From Polyangiaceae bacterium (GTDB lineage: Bacteria; Myxococcota_A; Polyangia; Polyangiales; Polyangiaceae): a stretch of DNA of 64,000 nucleotides. Position numbers and translations under genes: made by a program. Below the pieces are notes generated by a model that was not told the DNA's origin, ran no database searches, and was given only the letters and a program-made list of their open reading frames with translations. The stretch is taken from the NCBI GenBank assembly GCA_020849655.1, contig JADLFU010000240.1:1-64000 (forward strand), in the 5' to 3' direction. Below, one piece after another: positions 1 through 8,163 of the stretch; within the stretch, counting starts at the first letter, position 1, and each line of letters starts with the position of its first letter.

Positions 1-392
1 CAGCGAGCGGAGAGCGCGCGTCGGACGTCGTCGCGCGAGAGGGACCAGAGCCCGTACGCTCCGACCGGCAGGCAGCACACGGTGAGCAGCGAGAGCCCCC
101 AGTAGACGCGCCCGAGCCCCCGCGCCCACCCCGCGCGCGCCGCGAGCCCCACCGCGGTGACGGGGGCCGCGATGACGCCGCTCACCGCCCACAGCCCGCA
201 CAGCACGTACGCGATCATGTTGCCGATGCGCTCGGGGTCTTCGAGCAGCGGCCGCGTCGAGGGCTTCTGAAAGAACATCACGAGGTTGACCGCGACCGAG
301 CCGATCCCCGCGAGGTGGAGCAAGGTCATCAGCGCCAGCAGCACGACGTTGGCGACGAGGTGCAGGGGCGCAGCGGGCGAGGCGTCGGACAT
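1..392 (-). CDS. Membrane protein, 3' end outside the window
   Basis: The reading frame starts at an ATG at 392 and runs off the left edge after about 130 residues. The visible part begins MSDASPAAPLHLVANVVLL and has a hydrophobic segment at about residues 12-38 (ending near VAVNLVMFF), a second at about 52-75 and a third at about 95-115. It then continues into a polar stretch, LSRDDVRRALSAR, which looks cytoplasmic and close to a C-terminus. I recognise no enzyme motif and assign no function. It is transcribed toward the left edge, just downstream of the FAD oxidoreductase at 430-1479 and in the same direction, so it may be the last gene of that operon. Confidence 0.6.
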   Translation of the reverse strand, partial: MSDASPAAPLHLVANVVLLALMTLLHLAGIGSVAVNLVMFFQKPSTRPLLEDPERIGNMIAYVLCGLWAVSGVIAAPVTAVGLAARAGWARGLGRVYWGLSLLTVCCLPVGAYGLWSLSRDDVRRALSAR

Positions 393-429
393 GCCGCGGC
401 ACCGTGGGCGAGCCGCGCCCGCGGCTCAA

Positions 430-1479
430 CTACGCCGACGGGGCCGCGCCCGTCACGGCGTCTGCGACCCGCCGCCCCGTCAGCGGCGCGAGCAAGATCC
501 CGTTGCGGTGGTGCCCCGTGGCGAGCGTGAGGCCGGCGATCCCGCTCGCGCCGATCCGGGGGCCCGACGCCGAGTGGGGGCGGAAGCTCGCCCAGGATCC
601 GAGCAGCGTGGCGTCGCGCAGCCCCGGCACGATCGCGAGCGCGGCGTCGAGCAGATCGCGCACGGCGCCCGCGGTCACGCGCTTCTCGAACCCCACGCGC
701 TCCATCGTCGAGCCGACGAGCACGCGGCCGTCCGCGCGCGGTACGAGGTACGCGCCGGGCCCGAGCACCACGTGCGAGAAGAGCGGCGCCCGCAGGCCGA
801 GCTCGACGATCTGCCCGCGCACCGGCCGCACGTCGTCGACCGCCGCCCCCGCGACGAGCGACGACCAGCTGCCCGCGGCGAGCACCACGTCGGGGCACGA
901 CAGCACCTCGCCGCCGCCGAGCGCGACGCCGGTCGCGCGCTCGCGCTCCACGATCACGCGCCGCACCTCCGCGCCCGCGCGAAACTCGACGCCCGCGCGC
1001 GCCGCCGCGACCGACGCCGCCGCGAAGAGCCTCGGCGGATCGATCTGCCCGTCCTCGACGAAGCGCACCGCCTGCGCGAACGACTCGCTGATCGCTTCCT
1101 CGACGGGCGCCGACGGCAGCTCCACCGGGAGGCCGCGCTCGCGCTGCCACGCGACCGCGAGCTCGACCTCGCGGCGCACGCCCGGCGCGCAGACGCGCAG
1201 CCCGCCGCACCTCCGATACCCGACCGAGACGCCGCTCTCGTCCTCGAGCGCGGCGGCGAACCCGGGGTACAGGGCGCGGCTCGCGAGCAACAGGTCGGCC
1301 TCCTCGCCGGGGCCGTGCGCCTCGAGCTGCGCGCCGAGGATCCCCGCCGCCGCGCTCGACGCCTCCGCGCCCGGCACGCTGCGCTCGAGCACGACGACGC
1401 GCCGCCCGCGCCGCGCGAGCTCGAGCGCGCTGACGGTGCCCATGATCCCGCCGCCGACGACCACGACGTCCCAGCTCAC
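430..1479 (-). CDS. thiO: FAD-dependent amine/glycine oxidase, ThiO-like
   Basis: This is a DAO-family flavoenzyme of 349 aa. The N-terminus carries the dinucleotide-binding fold VVVVGGGIMGTVSALELARRG (Rossmann GxGxxG), followed by an acidic residue ending strand 2 (VVLERSVPG). The C-terminal part holds the conserved GLTLATGHHRNGILLAP segment typical of ThiO, which oxidises glycine to the imine used for the thiazole of thiamine. The GTG start at 1479 overlaps the TGA of the upstream gene (GTGA), which decides the start and implies translational coupling. No other thiamine gene is visible nearby, so the substrate could also be another secondary amine or sarcosine-like compound. The fold assignment is firm; the substrate is inferred. 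Confidence 0.8.
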   Translation of the reverse strand: MSWDVVVVGGGIMGTVSALELARRGRRVVVLERSVPGAEASSAAAGILGAQLEAHGPGEEADLLLASRALYPGFAAALEDESGVSVGYRRCGGLRVCAPGVRREVELAVAWQRERGLPVELPSAPVEEAISESFAQAVRFVEDGQIDPPRLFAAASVAAARAGVEFRAGAEVRRVIVERERATGVALGGGEVLSCPDVVLAAGSWSSLVAGAAVDDVRPVRGQIVELGLRAPLFSHVVLGPGAYLVPRADGRVLVGSTMERVGFEKRVTAGAVRDLLDAALAIVPGLRDATLLGSWASFRPHSASGPRIGASGIAGLTLATGHHRNGILLAPLTGRRVADAVTGAAPSA

Positions 1480-2243
1480 GCGGGCTCCTCGGGGGCGTCG
1501 GCGCCCTCTCGCTCGACGAGGTCGACGGCGTGCAGGAGCGACGTCGCGCCCACGACGCCGGCGGGCAGCAGCAGGAGCTGCATGCACGGCAGGAGGAACA
1601 CGACCGCGAGCGACACGCCGAACCCCAGCACCTCCGGCACGTGGCGCCGCATCCACCCGAGCCGATCGACGAGGCCGAGATCGCGGACGGACAGCGGGTA
1701 GTCGAGCAGGTCCCAGCTGACGAACACCGCCGACACCATGATCTTCACCGGCAGGATCACGATCGAGGATCCCGGGATCAACAGCTCCACGATCGTCAGC
1801 GCGAGCACGAGCGCGACGCCGACCGACCCGATCGCCGCTGAGCGCAGCGAGCGCCAGAGATCGGTGAGCAGCGGCGTCTCGGGGCGCGCGGGCAGCCCGA
1901 GCTCGCGCTCCGCGACGCGCACGAGGCGCTCGAGCGCCGGCGCCGAGAGCGGCTGCGAGAGAACCGACGCGAGCAGGAGGCCGACGACGAGCGCGAGCAG
2001 CGCCGCCAGGACCTGCAGCGCGACCCTGCCCGCCGTCGCGTACCAGGCGTGCGACGGGCCGACGAGCTCGCCGACCGACGGCACGAGCCACGTGATCGCG
2101 ACGGCGGCGATGAGCGAGATGAGCAGCGTCGCGACGGCGATGGGCACGATAGCGAACGGCCACGCGGCGGGCGTCCGCATGATGAGCCACAGACCCCGCC
2201 ACGGGTGCCTCGCCGCGCCGAAGAACCCGAGCCGACCAGCCAC
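1476..2243 (-). CDS. EI24/CysZ-like integral membrane protein
   Basis: A 255-residue polytopic protein. Hydrophobic segments are visible at about residues 28-53, 70-98, 135-160 and 205-232. The motif LLIPGSSIVILPVKIMVSA followed by SWDLLDYPLS matches the conserved core of the EI24 family (etoposide-induced 2.4; bacterial CysZ relatives), in which an aromatic W-[DE]-x-x-[DE]-x-P element follows a long hydrophobic stretch. CysZ is a sulfate permease in enterobacteria; that role is not established for this branch. It is the first gene of a tightly coupled pair with the ThiO-like oxidase (4-base overlap). The short spacing to the divergent ArsA gene at 2348 leaves about 100 bp for both promoters. 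Confidence 0.7.
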   Translation of the reverse strand: MAGRLGFFGAARHPWRGLWLIMRTPAAWPFAIVPIAVATLLISLIAAVAITWLVPSVGELVGPSHAWYATAGRVALQVLAALLALVVGLLLASVLSQPLSAPALERLVRVAERELGLPARPETPLLTDLWRSLRSAAIGSVGVALVLALTIVELLIPGSSIVILPVKIMVSAVFVSWDLLDYPLSVRDLGLVDRLGWMRRHVPEVLGFGVSLAVVFLLPCMQLLLLPAGVVGATSLLHAVDLVEREGADAPEEPA

Positions 2244-2336
2244 GCCTCCACGGTAGTCGAGCGCGCGCGTCGTCGCGCGCCGAATCCTCGCGGGGCAGTC
2301 GCGCTTTGCACCCAGGGCGGCGCTCTAGTACGGGTC

Positions 2337-2340
2337 GAGG
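2337..2340 (+). promoter_or_regulatory. Ribosome binding site supporting a TTG start
   Basis: GAGG lies 7 bases before TTG at 2348. It supports TTG as the start of the first ArsA-like gene rather than the GTG 42 bases further upstream, whose extra N-terminus (Arg/Ser-rich) looks non-coding. Confidence 0.5.
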
Positions 2341-2347
2341 TCGCACC

Positions 2348-3259
2348 TTGTCGACCGCCACGGCCCCACCCGGCATCGCCGACGCGCTGCGCTGCCCCGT
2401 CATCTACGTCACCGGCAAGGGCGGCGTCGGCAAGAGCACCGTGGCGGGCGCGATCGCCGTCGCGAAGGCGCGCGCCGGGCTGCGGGTCGCGCTGATGGAG
2501 GTCGACGACGACGAGGCCGGCAAGCGCGCGCTGCGCGGCGCCGACGCGAAGGTCGATCACGTCGTCATCACGTTCGAGTCGTCGATCGAGGCGGCCTTCG
2601 CGCCGATCGTCGGCGGCGCGCTCGTCGCCCGCGCGGTCGCGCGCCAGCACGCGGTCCGCAAGCTGATCCGCGGCATGCCCGCGACCCGCGAGTTCTTCAG
2701 CCTCGAGGCCGTGCGCACGCTGAAGGCCGACGGCCAGCACGACGTCATCGTCGTCGATCTGCCAGCGAGCGGGCACGCGGTCGACTGGCTGCGCGTGCCC
2801 GGCGCGTTCGAGCGGTTCCTCGCCGGCGGGCCGCTCGGCGCGCTCGGGCGGCGCGTCCACGACGAGGTCGTCGCGCGCGGCCGCGCCGACGTCGTGATCG
2901 TCGCGCTCGCGGAGCCGCTCGTCATCAAGGAGACCGAGCAGCTGTCGCAGCGGTTCCTCGACGAGATGGGGCGCCGCCCGTCGCTCGTGGTGGTCAACCG
3001 CGTCGCGTCGCGCGATCCAGAGGGCGCTCTCGACGCCGCGCTGCGCCTCGCCGCGCTGTTCCCCGACGATCCCCGCCCGCGCGAGCTCGCCGGCATCCTG
3101 CGCGGCCGGGCCGAGCGCGCGCGCGACGCCTTCGAGGCGCTGCGGCTCGCGCGCGGCCTCGACGGCGTCAAGGTGCTGGCGGTGCCCGAGTCCGCGGTCG
3201 ATCCGTCGGTGCTCGACGTCGTCCGGTGGCTCGATCTCTCGGCGAAGGTGACGGCATGA
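2348..3259 (+). CDS. ArsA/Get3-family P-loop ATPase, first of a pair (BagA-like)
   Basis: A 303-aa ATPase of the SIMIBI class. The deviant Walker A is VTGKGGVGKSTVAGA at about residues 23-37, including the signature lysine of ArsA/MinD/Get3 proteins (KGGVGKST). The switch II region is VIVVDLPASGHAVDWLRVPG, the ArsA-type DxxPxGH pattern. A conserved nucleotide-base segment, LVVVNRV, lies near residue 218. Single-domain ArsA-like proteins occur in pairs in Actinobacteria (Rv3679/Rv3680, BagA/BagB), where they form a heteromeric complex. The next gene is a second ArsA paralogue in the same orientation, so a heterodimer is the natural reading. There is no arsenite pump gene (arsB) or arsenic regulator beside it, so a role in arsenic resistance is not supported here. 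Confidence 0.8.
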   Translation: MSTATAPPGIADALRCPVIYVTGKGGVGKSTVAGAIAVAKARAGLRVALMEVDDDEAGKRALRGADAKVDHVVITFESSIEAAFAPIVGGALVARAVARQHAVRKLIRGMPATREFFSLEAVRTLKADGQHDVIVVDLPASGHAVDWLRVPGAFERFLAGGPLGALGRRVHDEVVARGRADVVIVALAEPLVIKETEQLSQRFLDEMGRRPSLVVVNRVASRDPEGALDAALRLAALFPDDPRPRELAGILRGRAERARDAFEALRLARGLDGVKVLAVPESAVDPSVLDVVRWLDLSAKVTA

Positions 3260-3360
3260 GCATGGATTTGGGGAGCCCAAGGAGCGAGTGCCGGAGTCCG
3301 AAGCGGAATTCGAGCCGAATTGGGCTGAATCCGAGCGCAGGCGTGGCCGTGCCACGTCGA

Positions 3361-3434
3361 GCACGGGTTCACCCAAGGCGGCCGAAGGACGCGAGGAATC
3401 CGGTGCTCGCGACGAAGGGATCCCGAAACCCATG
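3361..3434 (+). repeat. Dispersed 74-bp repeat, copy 1
   Basis: The 74 bases from GCACGGGTTC to the ATG of the second ArsA gene align without gaps to 8470-8543 with 10 differences (about 86% identity). The best conserved blocks are CGAAGGACGCGAGGAATCCGG and GACGAAGGGATCCCGAA. This copy ends exactly on the start codon of the gene at 3432. The 90 bases before it (3268-3360) have the same style (GGAATTCGAGCCGAATTGGG and similar) and look like a 5' extension of the element that copy 2 lacks. It is not part of a convincing gene, although it is open in more than one frame. Confidence 0.75.
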
Positions 3435-4556
3435 ACAAAGACCCCGCGCATCACCGTGTCGGTCGGCGGCGGCGGCGTGGGCAAGACCACGTCGTCGGCG
3501 GCGCTCGGCCTCGCGCTCGCCCGCGGCGGCGCGCGCACGCTCGTCGTCACCGTCGACCCTGCCCGCCGCCTCGCCGACGCGCTCGGCGTCGAGATCGGGC
3601 AGGCGACGCGCGAGGCGCCGATCGATCCGCGCGCCGAGGGGCGCCTGTTCGCCAAGATGCCCGATCCTCGCTCGTCGATCGGCGACTTCATGGAGTGGCT
3701 CTTCGTCGATCCCGTGCAGCGCGAGCGCGTGAAGCGGAACCCCGCGTACCACGAGCTCGCCGACTCGCTCGCGGGCGTCCACGAGATCCTCACCATCGCG
3801 CTCGTGCAGCGCGAGATCGACACCGGCGACTTCGACGAGGTCGTGCTCGACACCGCGCCGAGCCGCAACGCGCTCGCGTTCCTGACCTATCCGACGCAGC
3901 TGCTCGGGCTGCTCGAGGCGAAGGCGATGACCTGGCTCGCGGCGATGGCCGACGCCGCGCAGGGCGGCGAGAAGCGAGGCGGCCTGTTCGCGTGGGGCCG
4001 GGCGAAGGTCGAGGGCCTCTTCGGGCGCATCCTCGGCAACTCGGGCATCCGCAACCTCGCCGATCTCTTCACCGAGCTGATGACGGTGCGCGATCGCTGG
4101 GCCGACCTCGCGCGCAAGACCGACGGGCTGCTCGGCAGCCCCCGCACCCGCTACATGCTCATCGGCGCGCCGTCGGGCGGCGCCATCGCGGACATCGGGT
4201 TCCTCGTGCGCTCGCTCGAGCGCCGCAAGCTGCGGCCGACGGCCGTCGTCCTGAACCGAGCGGAGCGCGAGCCGCCGGCGTGCGAGCAGGGCGTGCTCGC
4301 GCTGCTCGACCAGAAGCGCCCCGAGGTGCAGCTCGCCGACGAGGCCGTGCTGCGCGAGACCCTCGAGGATCTCCGCCGCGAGCACGCGCTCCGGCACGCG
4401 TCGGCCGACGAGGCCGTGCGCGCGCTCGAGCCGCGGCTGCCGCGCGGGACGCCCATCCTGCGGCTGCCGTTCGTCGGGCCCGCGCAGCCGAGCGAGATCG
4501 TGCTCGCGCTCGCGGACGCGTGGGCCGAGCACCCGCTCGCCGTCTCCCGCGGTTGA
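3432..4556 (+). CDS. ArsA/Get3-family P-loop ATPase, second of a pair (BagB-like)
   Basis: A 374-aa ArsA-type ATPase starting at ATG 3432 (MTKTPRITVSVGGGGVGKTT). The Walker A is GGGGVGKTT: the first glycine-rich position has Gly where the family signature lysine (KGGVGKT) normally lies, whereas the gene before it keeps that lysine. Other ArsA hallmarks are intact: LVVTVDPARRLADALGV after strand 2, and the switch VVLDTAPSRNALAFL. The C-terminal half (LRPTAVVLNRAEREPP, then a segment rich in charged helices) fits the family. The same asymmetry of one subunit with and one without the signature lysine is known for BagA/BagB, so I infer a heterodimer with 2348-3259. The gap between them is filled by a dispersed repeat, so tight co-translation is unlikely. 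Confidence 0.8.
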   Translation: MTKTPRITVSVGGGGVGKTTSSAALGLALARGGARTLVVTVDPARRLADALGVEIGQATREAPIDPRAEGRLFAKMPDPRSSIGDFMEWLFVDPVQRERVKRNPAYHELADSLAGVHEILTIALVQREIDTGDFDEVVLDTAPSRNALAFLTYPTQLLGLLEAKAMTWLAAMADAAQGGEKRGGLFAWGRAKVEGLFGRILGNSGIRNLADLFTELMTVRDRWADLARKTDGLLGSPRTRYMLIGAPSGGAIADIGFLVRSLERRKLRPTAVVLNRAEREPPACEQGVLALLDQKRPEVQLADEAVLRETLEDLRREHALRHASADEAVRALEPRLPRGTPILRLPFVGPAQPSEIVLALADAWAEHPLAVSRG

Positions 4557-4588
4557 CGGGAGGGCGGGCGCCCGGCCGGGGGCGTCAC
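4554..4588. terminator. Possible shared hairpin between convergent genes
   Basis: The 28-base junction between the second ArsA gene and the convergent propeller gene contains two overlapping perfect palindromes, CGGGCGCCCG (4565-4574) and CCCGGCCGGG (4571-4580), bracketed by TGACG and CGTCA arms. There is no T-tract on either strand. In such GC-rich DNA palindromes arise easily, so this is only a weak candidate for a bidirectional terminator. Confidence 0.25.
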
Positions 4589-7500
4589 TTCCCGCTCATG
4601 CCCAGCAGCTGCACCCCGTAGACGTCGAGCGCGCAGACCGCCGTGTCGCCCTCGATGCGCGTCTCGTACGGATAGCCCGACAGATCCCCGAGCGGCGTCA
4701 GCGTCGGCGCCGCGAGCACCCGGGTGTCGAAGGCGAACACCTTCGGGGTGGTGCCGCTGTACTTCAGGAGGAGCGCGCGCGTGTCCGCGACCGCCGTGAT
4801 GTAGGTGTTGCCCCAGTAGTAGTAGCCGCCGCTCTTGTTGGGCTCCTCGACGAGCACCTCGGAGGTCTCGAGCCTGTCGCCGCCGAGGCCGAGGGTGAAC
4901 ACGCGCGACCCGGCGCTCTGGGAGCGCAGCATCGTGAACAGCCGCGCGTCGCCCAGCCTGAGGCCGTCGAGGTAGCCCGACGTGGGGAAGGGCATCGAGT
5001 CCGTGAGCGCGCCGTGGTCCGCGCCGTCGATCTTCACGAGCTTGAACGTGCGGTGCGTGCGCACGCAGCCCGCTTGCGTCCACCAGATGGGCTCGTAGTT
5101 GATGTCCTCGGGGCCGTTCGGCCCGTCGCCGCCGTAGACGTTGCCGCACCCGTACTGGCCCGCGGGGACGGCCTCGGACTTGTAGTCCACCGTCACCGCC
5201 TGGCGGGACGTGGGATCGAAGGCGGCGAGCGAGCCGGGGACGCTCCAGCGCGGCAGCACCTTCGGCTGCGCGGGGTCGGAGAGGTCGACGCGGTCGACGT
5301 AGAACCGCACCTTGCCGCTCGGCTGCTTCTCCCAGTGCGAGGAGAGCACCACGTCGCCGGCCGTGAGCAGGCCCGTCTCGCCGTCCGCCTTCGGCAGCGT
5401 CACCGTCGACGCGTGCCTCGGCGCCTTCGGATCGGAGAGGTCGAACACCTCGAGCGCGCGCGCCTCGGGCACGTACTGACCGTTGGTGTACGAGCCCTTG
5501 CGCCGGGCGAAGGCGACTGTCGTGCCCACCTGCACGCTGTCCGAGCCGGTGTCCACGAGCGCGCCGTAGCCGTAGTAGCCGTACCCGTACCCGTACCCGT
5601 AGCCCCCCCACGAGATCTCGTTGAGCGCCGCGCCGAGGTCGAGCTCGGTGTCCGCGACGACGGCGGGGTGGGTGGGATCGGCGACGCTCACCGTCACGAT
5701 GCGCACGCTCGAGCCCTGGGTGCTGCCGCCCTCGTAGTATTGGTAGTCGCGCGAGGGCGCGATGAGGTGCACGAGATCGCCCACCGCGAACATCTGGGCG
5801 TCCCAGCCCCAGCTCGAGTAGCAACCCTTCGCCTTCTCCTTCGAGCTCGAGAGCTCGATGGTGCCGAGCGGCGTCGGCGTGTCGGCCTCGGCGCGCGGCA
5901 CGACCTCGAGCGACACGCTGCTGTTGTACCAGTCCATCGACACGCGCACGAGCTTGTCACCCGCGCTGATGGTGCGGTTCACCCTGTTCGCCAGCAGCTG
6001 CTGCGCGGTCTGCTTCGGGGCGTCGCGGTCGTCGATGTCGAAGGTGCGCACGGCGTCGTCGGAGACCGCGAACAGCCGCCCGTCGGCGAGAAAAGCGCGC
6101 CGCGCGTCGCCCTTCTGCGGGGCGACGCCGCGCTTCGTCAGCGAGTCGTTGGTGAAGTCGACGAGCTGGATACCGCTCTCGTACCTGCCGCACGAGACGC
6201 CGCCCTCGCTGTCGTAGGAGTACCCGCTGTAGGGCACCATGATGAGGCCCTGCTCGGGCAGGATGTTGAACGCCTTGTGGATGCGGTCCTGGTCCTCCGC
6301 CAGCTGGCTCCACTTGCCGCCGAACGGCACGCGCGAGAGGAGCTTGGGCTTCGCGAAGTCAGCCACGTCGAACAGTGACACGTGCAGGCTGCCGCCCTGC
6401 TGCTGGTTGTCGAAGCCGAGCGCGAAGATCCGGTCGCCGCGGGGCTCCATGTGGTACACCCACCCCGGCATCTCGAGCTCGCCCACCTGCCTGGGTTGCT
6501 TGGGATCGGAGAAGTCGAGCGTGAACAGCGGGTCCTGCTGCTCGGCGGTGATGGCGTACCCGCGCTTCTGATCGAACCTCACGCTGCGCAGGCGCTCGTT
6601 CGGCTTCGGGAGCTTCAGATCGACGCTGGCGAGCGGGGTGATCTCCGTCGCGGAGCCGACCGCGAAGGTCTGCATCGCCGGGGCCTCCGTCGTCGACCAC
6701 CACCCCGGCTGGCTGATGACCCGCAGGACGCCCTCGTGCTCGTCCATCTGCCAGCGGCTCTCGATCATGCCCTTCACCGGCACGGCGGCGCCCTTCGCCA
6801 GCTTCCCCGTCCCCGCGCTGATGTCGACGATCTGGATGGTCGAGCCGTGCGTCGTCGAGGTGGACGAGTACTCCTCGCCGGCGACGTACATCCGGTCGTT
6901 CGTCACGGTCACGCTGCGCCGGCCCCAGCCCCCGTACTGGTTCTTCGGGTTGGCGATCGACAGCGTGTCGATCACGGAGACGGCCTTCGGGTCGCCCACC
7001 GCGAGCGACGTGACGGTGGTGGCGTTGCCGTTGGTGCACCGCCAGCAGTACCCGTTCTCGTAGCTGACCGCGTAGAGCACGTCGCCGATCATGCGCGAGT
7101 CGGAGATCTCGCCCGGCAAATCGAACGATCCTATCGTCGTGAGCGCCCCGGGATCGGTGACGTCGATGGCCTCGACGTGGCTGGTCTGGGCGTACGAGTA
7201 CGAGTCGGCCGCGGCGTCGTAGGTGTACGTCCCCCACGACGAGAACATCGCGTACGCGACGTCGTCCCGCACGTACATCTCGAAGGGCTGGCCCGCGAGG
7301 CGCTTCTTGCCGAGCAGCTTCAGCTGGTCGCGCTGCGAGATGTCGACGACCGCGAGCCCGGCGTAGCGGGAGAGCGCGTACAGGCGGCTGCCGCGCACCT
7401 GGATGACGTCCGCCTCGAGGATGGCCTCGGCCGCCTCGTTGTTGCCGTCCTGCTTGCCGGGCGCCGCGCCCGAGGCGCCGCCGGCGGCCGACCCTGCGCC

Positions 7501-7719
7501 CGGCGCTGCCGTGTTGCCGGCGCTGCCGAACTGCTGATCCGGGCGCGGCGAGTCGGACTCGAAGTCCCCCGACGCCGGGGCGCCGCCGCCCCCGAACGGT
7601 CCGCCGCCCGGCGTGGTCGAGTCTGCCTCTCCGCCCGAGCAGCCGGCGGCGAGGCCGAGGGCGACGAGCGTGAAGGCGAGGGTGGCGCGCTTGGCGGAGA
7701 GGGTGCGTTGGGTCCACAT
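4585..7719 (-). CDS. Secreted beta-propeller lipoprotein (PF09826-type)
   Basis: A 1044-aa exported protein. The signal peptide ends in the lipobox LGLAAGC (Cys about 28), followed by an acidic/Gly-Ser-rich linker to about residue 95. The folded part begins EAILEADVIQVRGSRLYALSR, the hallmark start of the archaeal/bacterial beta-propeller family PF09826, in which E-A-D-I-V-Q precedes blade 1. It continues with repeated blades of the type VRDDVAYAM, IGDVLYAVSY and ADGRLFAVSD. An unusual aromatic run GYGYGYGYYGYG occurs near residue 715. No catalytic motif is seen; the role is probably a cell-surface scaffold or binding protein. It is a single gene with convergent ArsA genes downstream and no clear Shine-Dalgarno. 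A sigma-54-like promoter precedes the ATG (7732-7747). Confidence 0.8.
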   Translation of the reverse strand: MWTQRTLSAKRATLAFTLVALGLAAGCSGGEADSTTPGGGPFGGGGAPASGDFESDSPRPDQQFGSAGNTAAPGAGSAAGGASGAAPGKQDGNNEAAEAILEADVIQVRGSRLYALSRYAGLAVVDISQRDQLKLLGKKRLAGQPFEMYVRDDVAYAMFSSWGTYTYDAAADSYSYAQTSHVEAIDVTDPGALTTIGSFDLPGEISDSRMIGDVLYAVSYENGYCWRCTNGNATTVTSLAVGDPKAVSVIDTLSIANPKNQYGGWGRRSVTVTNDRMYVAGEEYSSTSTTHGSTIQIVDISAGTGKLAKGAAVPVKGMIESRWQMDEHEGVLRVISQPGWWSTTEAPAMQTFAVGSATEITPLASVDLKLPKPNERLRSVRFDQKRGYAITAEQQDPLFTLDFSDPKQPRQVGELEMPGWVYHMEPRGDRIFALGFDNQQQGGSLHVSLFDVADFAKPKLLSRVPFGGKWSQLAEDQDRIHKAFNILPEQGLIMVPYSGYSYDSEGGVSCGRYESGIQLVDFTNDSLTKRGVAPQKGDARRAFLADGRLFAVSDDAVRTFDIDDRDAPKQTAQQLLANRVNRTISAGDKLVRVSMDWYNSSVSLEVVPRAEADTPTPLGTIELSSSKEKAKGCYSSWGWDAQMFAVGDLVHLIAPSRDYQYYEGGSTQGSSVRIVTVSVADPTHPAVVADTELDLGAALNEISWGGYGYGYGYGYYGYGALVDTGSDSVQVGTTVAFARRKGSYTNGQYVPEARALEVFDLSDPKAPRHASTVTLPKADGETGLLTAGDVVLSSHWEKQPSGKVRFYVDRVDLSDPAQPKVLPRWSVPGSLAAFDPTSRQAVTVDYKSEAVPAGQYGCGNVYGGDGPNGPEDINYEPIWWTQAGCVRTHRTFKLVKIDGADHGALTDSMPFPTSGYLDGLRLGDARLFTMLRSQSAGSRVFTLGLGGDRLETSEVLVEEPNKSGGYYYWGNTYITAVADTRALLLKYSGTTPKVFAFDTRVLAAPTLTPLGDLSGYPYETRIEGDTAVCALDVYGVQLLGMSGK

Positions 7720-7731
7720 GGCGCAGGAGAG

Positions 7732-7747
7732 AGCACCCGGCGTGCCA
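7732..7747 (-). promoter_or_regulatory. Candidate sigma-54 promoter of the propeller gene
   Basis: On the minus strand the sequence reads TGGCACGCCGGGTGCT, against the sigma-54 consensus TGGCACG-N4-TTGCW (one mismatch). The GG and GC dinucleotides are exactly 10 bases apart. The predicted start of transcription would be near 7721, two bases before the ATG at 7719. A second TGGCAC lies upstream inside the palindrome GTGCCAGGTGGCAC (7792-7805), which could be an activator site. Chance occurrence cannot be excluded. Confidence 0.35.
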
Positions 7748-7848
7748 CCGCGTGAGAAGCGAGAAAACCAGGCGTTTCACGCGCGGCGAGCGTGCCAGGT
7801 GGCACACAAGGCGACGCGCTCATCCACCTGGGCGCGCAGCGCTCGGGC

Positions 7849-8163
7849 TCACTCGCAGCCGAACGATCCCGCGCGGAACGTCGGCCCGCCGCCGTCGCGG
7901 CCGTACGACGCCGGGATCCACCGTGTTCCCGAGGGCGGCGTGATCCAGTGGCCGGGCACCCAGACCCACCGCACGCCGTCCCAGTGCCACTCGCCGCCGA
8001 CCCAGGACATGCCCTCCGCCGGCGCGGCGGTGACGATCTCCTCGTGGGGGGCGGGCGGGGGCGTCGGCACGCCGAGCACCGGAGGGCGCGCGCCGCAGCG
8101 ATCGCTCGCCGTCGAGCAGCCGGTGGTGATGAGCGCCCCGAGCAGCAGCGCGACGAGCCTCAC
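7849..8163 (-). CDS. Small lipoprotein with Trp-rich YXWGXW-like repeats
   Basis: A 104-aa protein with a lipoprotein signal peptide (LLLGALITTGC, Cys about 16). A short proline-rich linker is followed by a Trp-rich module, WVGGEWHWDGVRWVWVPGHW, in which W-x-x-G-x-W style units alternate, then a polar C-terminus ending FRAGSFGCE. This resembles the YXWGXW/BcpO-type envelope modules often found in myxobacterial and other proteobacterial surface lipoproteins; no biochemical role is established. It starts with GTG at 8163, overlapping the TGA of the upstream lipoprotein gene (GTGA). The two are therefore probably translated together. Confidence 0.65.
   Translation of the reverse strand: MRLVALLLGALITTGCSTASDRCGARPPVLGVPTPPPAPHEEIVTAAPAEGMSWVGGEWHWDGVRWVWVPGHWITPPSGTRWIPASYGRDGGGPTFRAGSFGCE

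Noticed and set aside
430-2403. A 657-codon minus-strand frame covering ThiO and upstream DNA
   Set aside because: The part before 1479 is an out-of-frame shadow of the EI24 gene; ThiO starts at the GTGA overlap.
2348-4556. Arsenite resistance operon
   Set aside because: No arsB, arsC or arsenic regulator nearby; the ATPases are of the BagA/BagB type.
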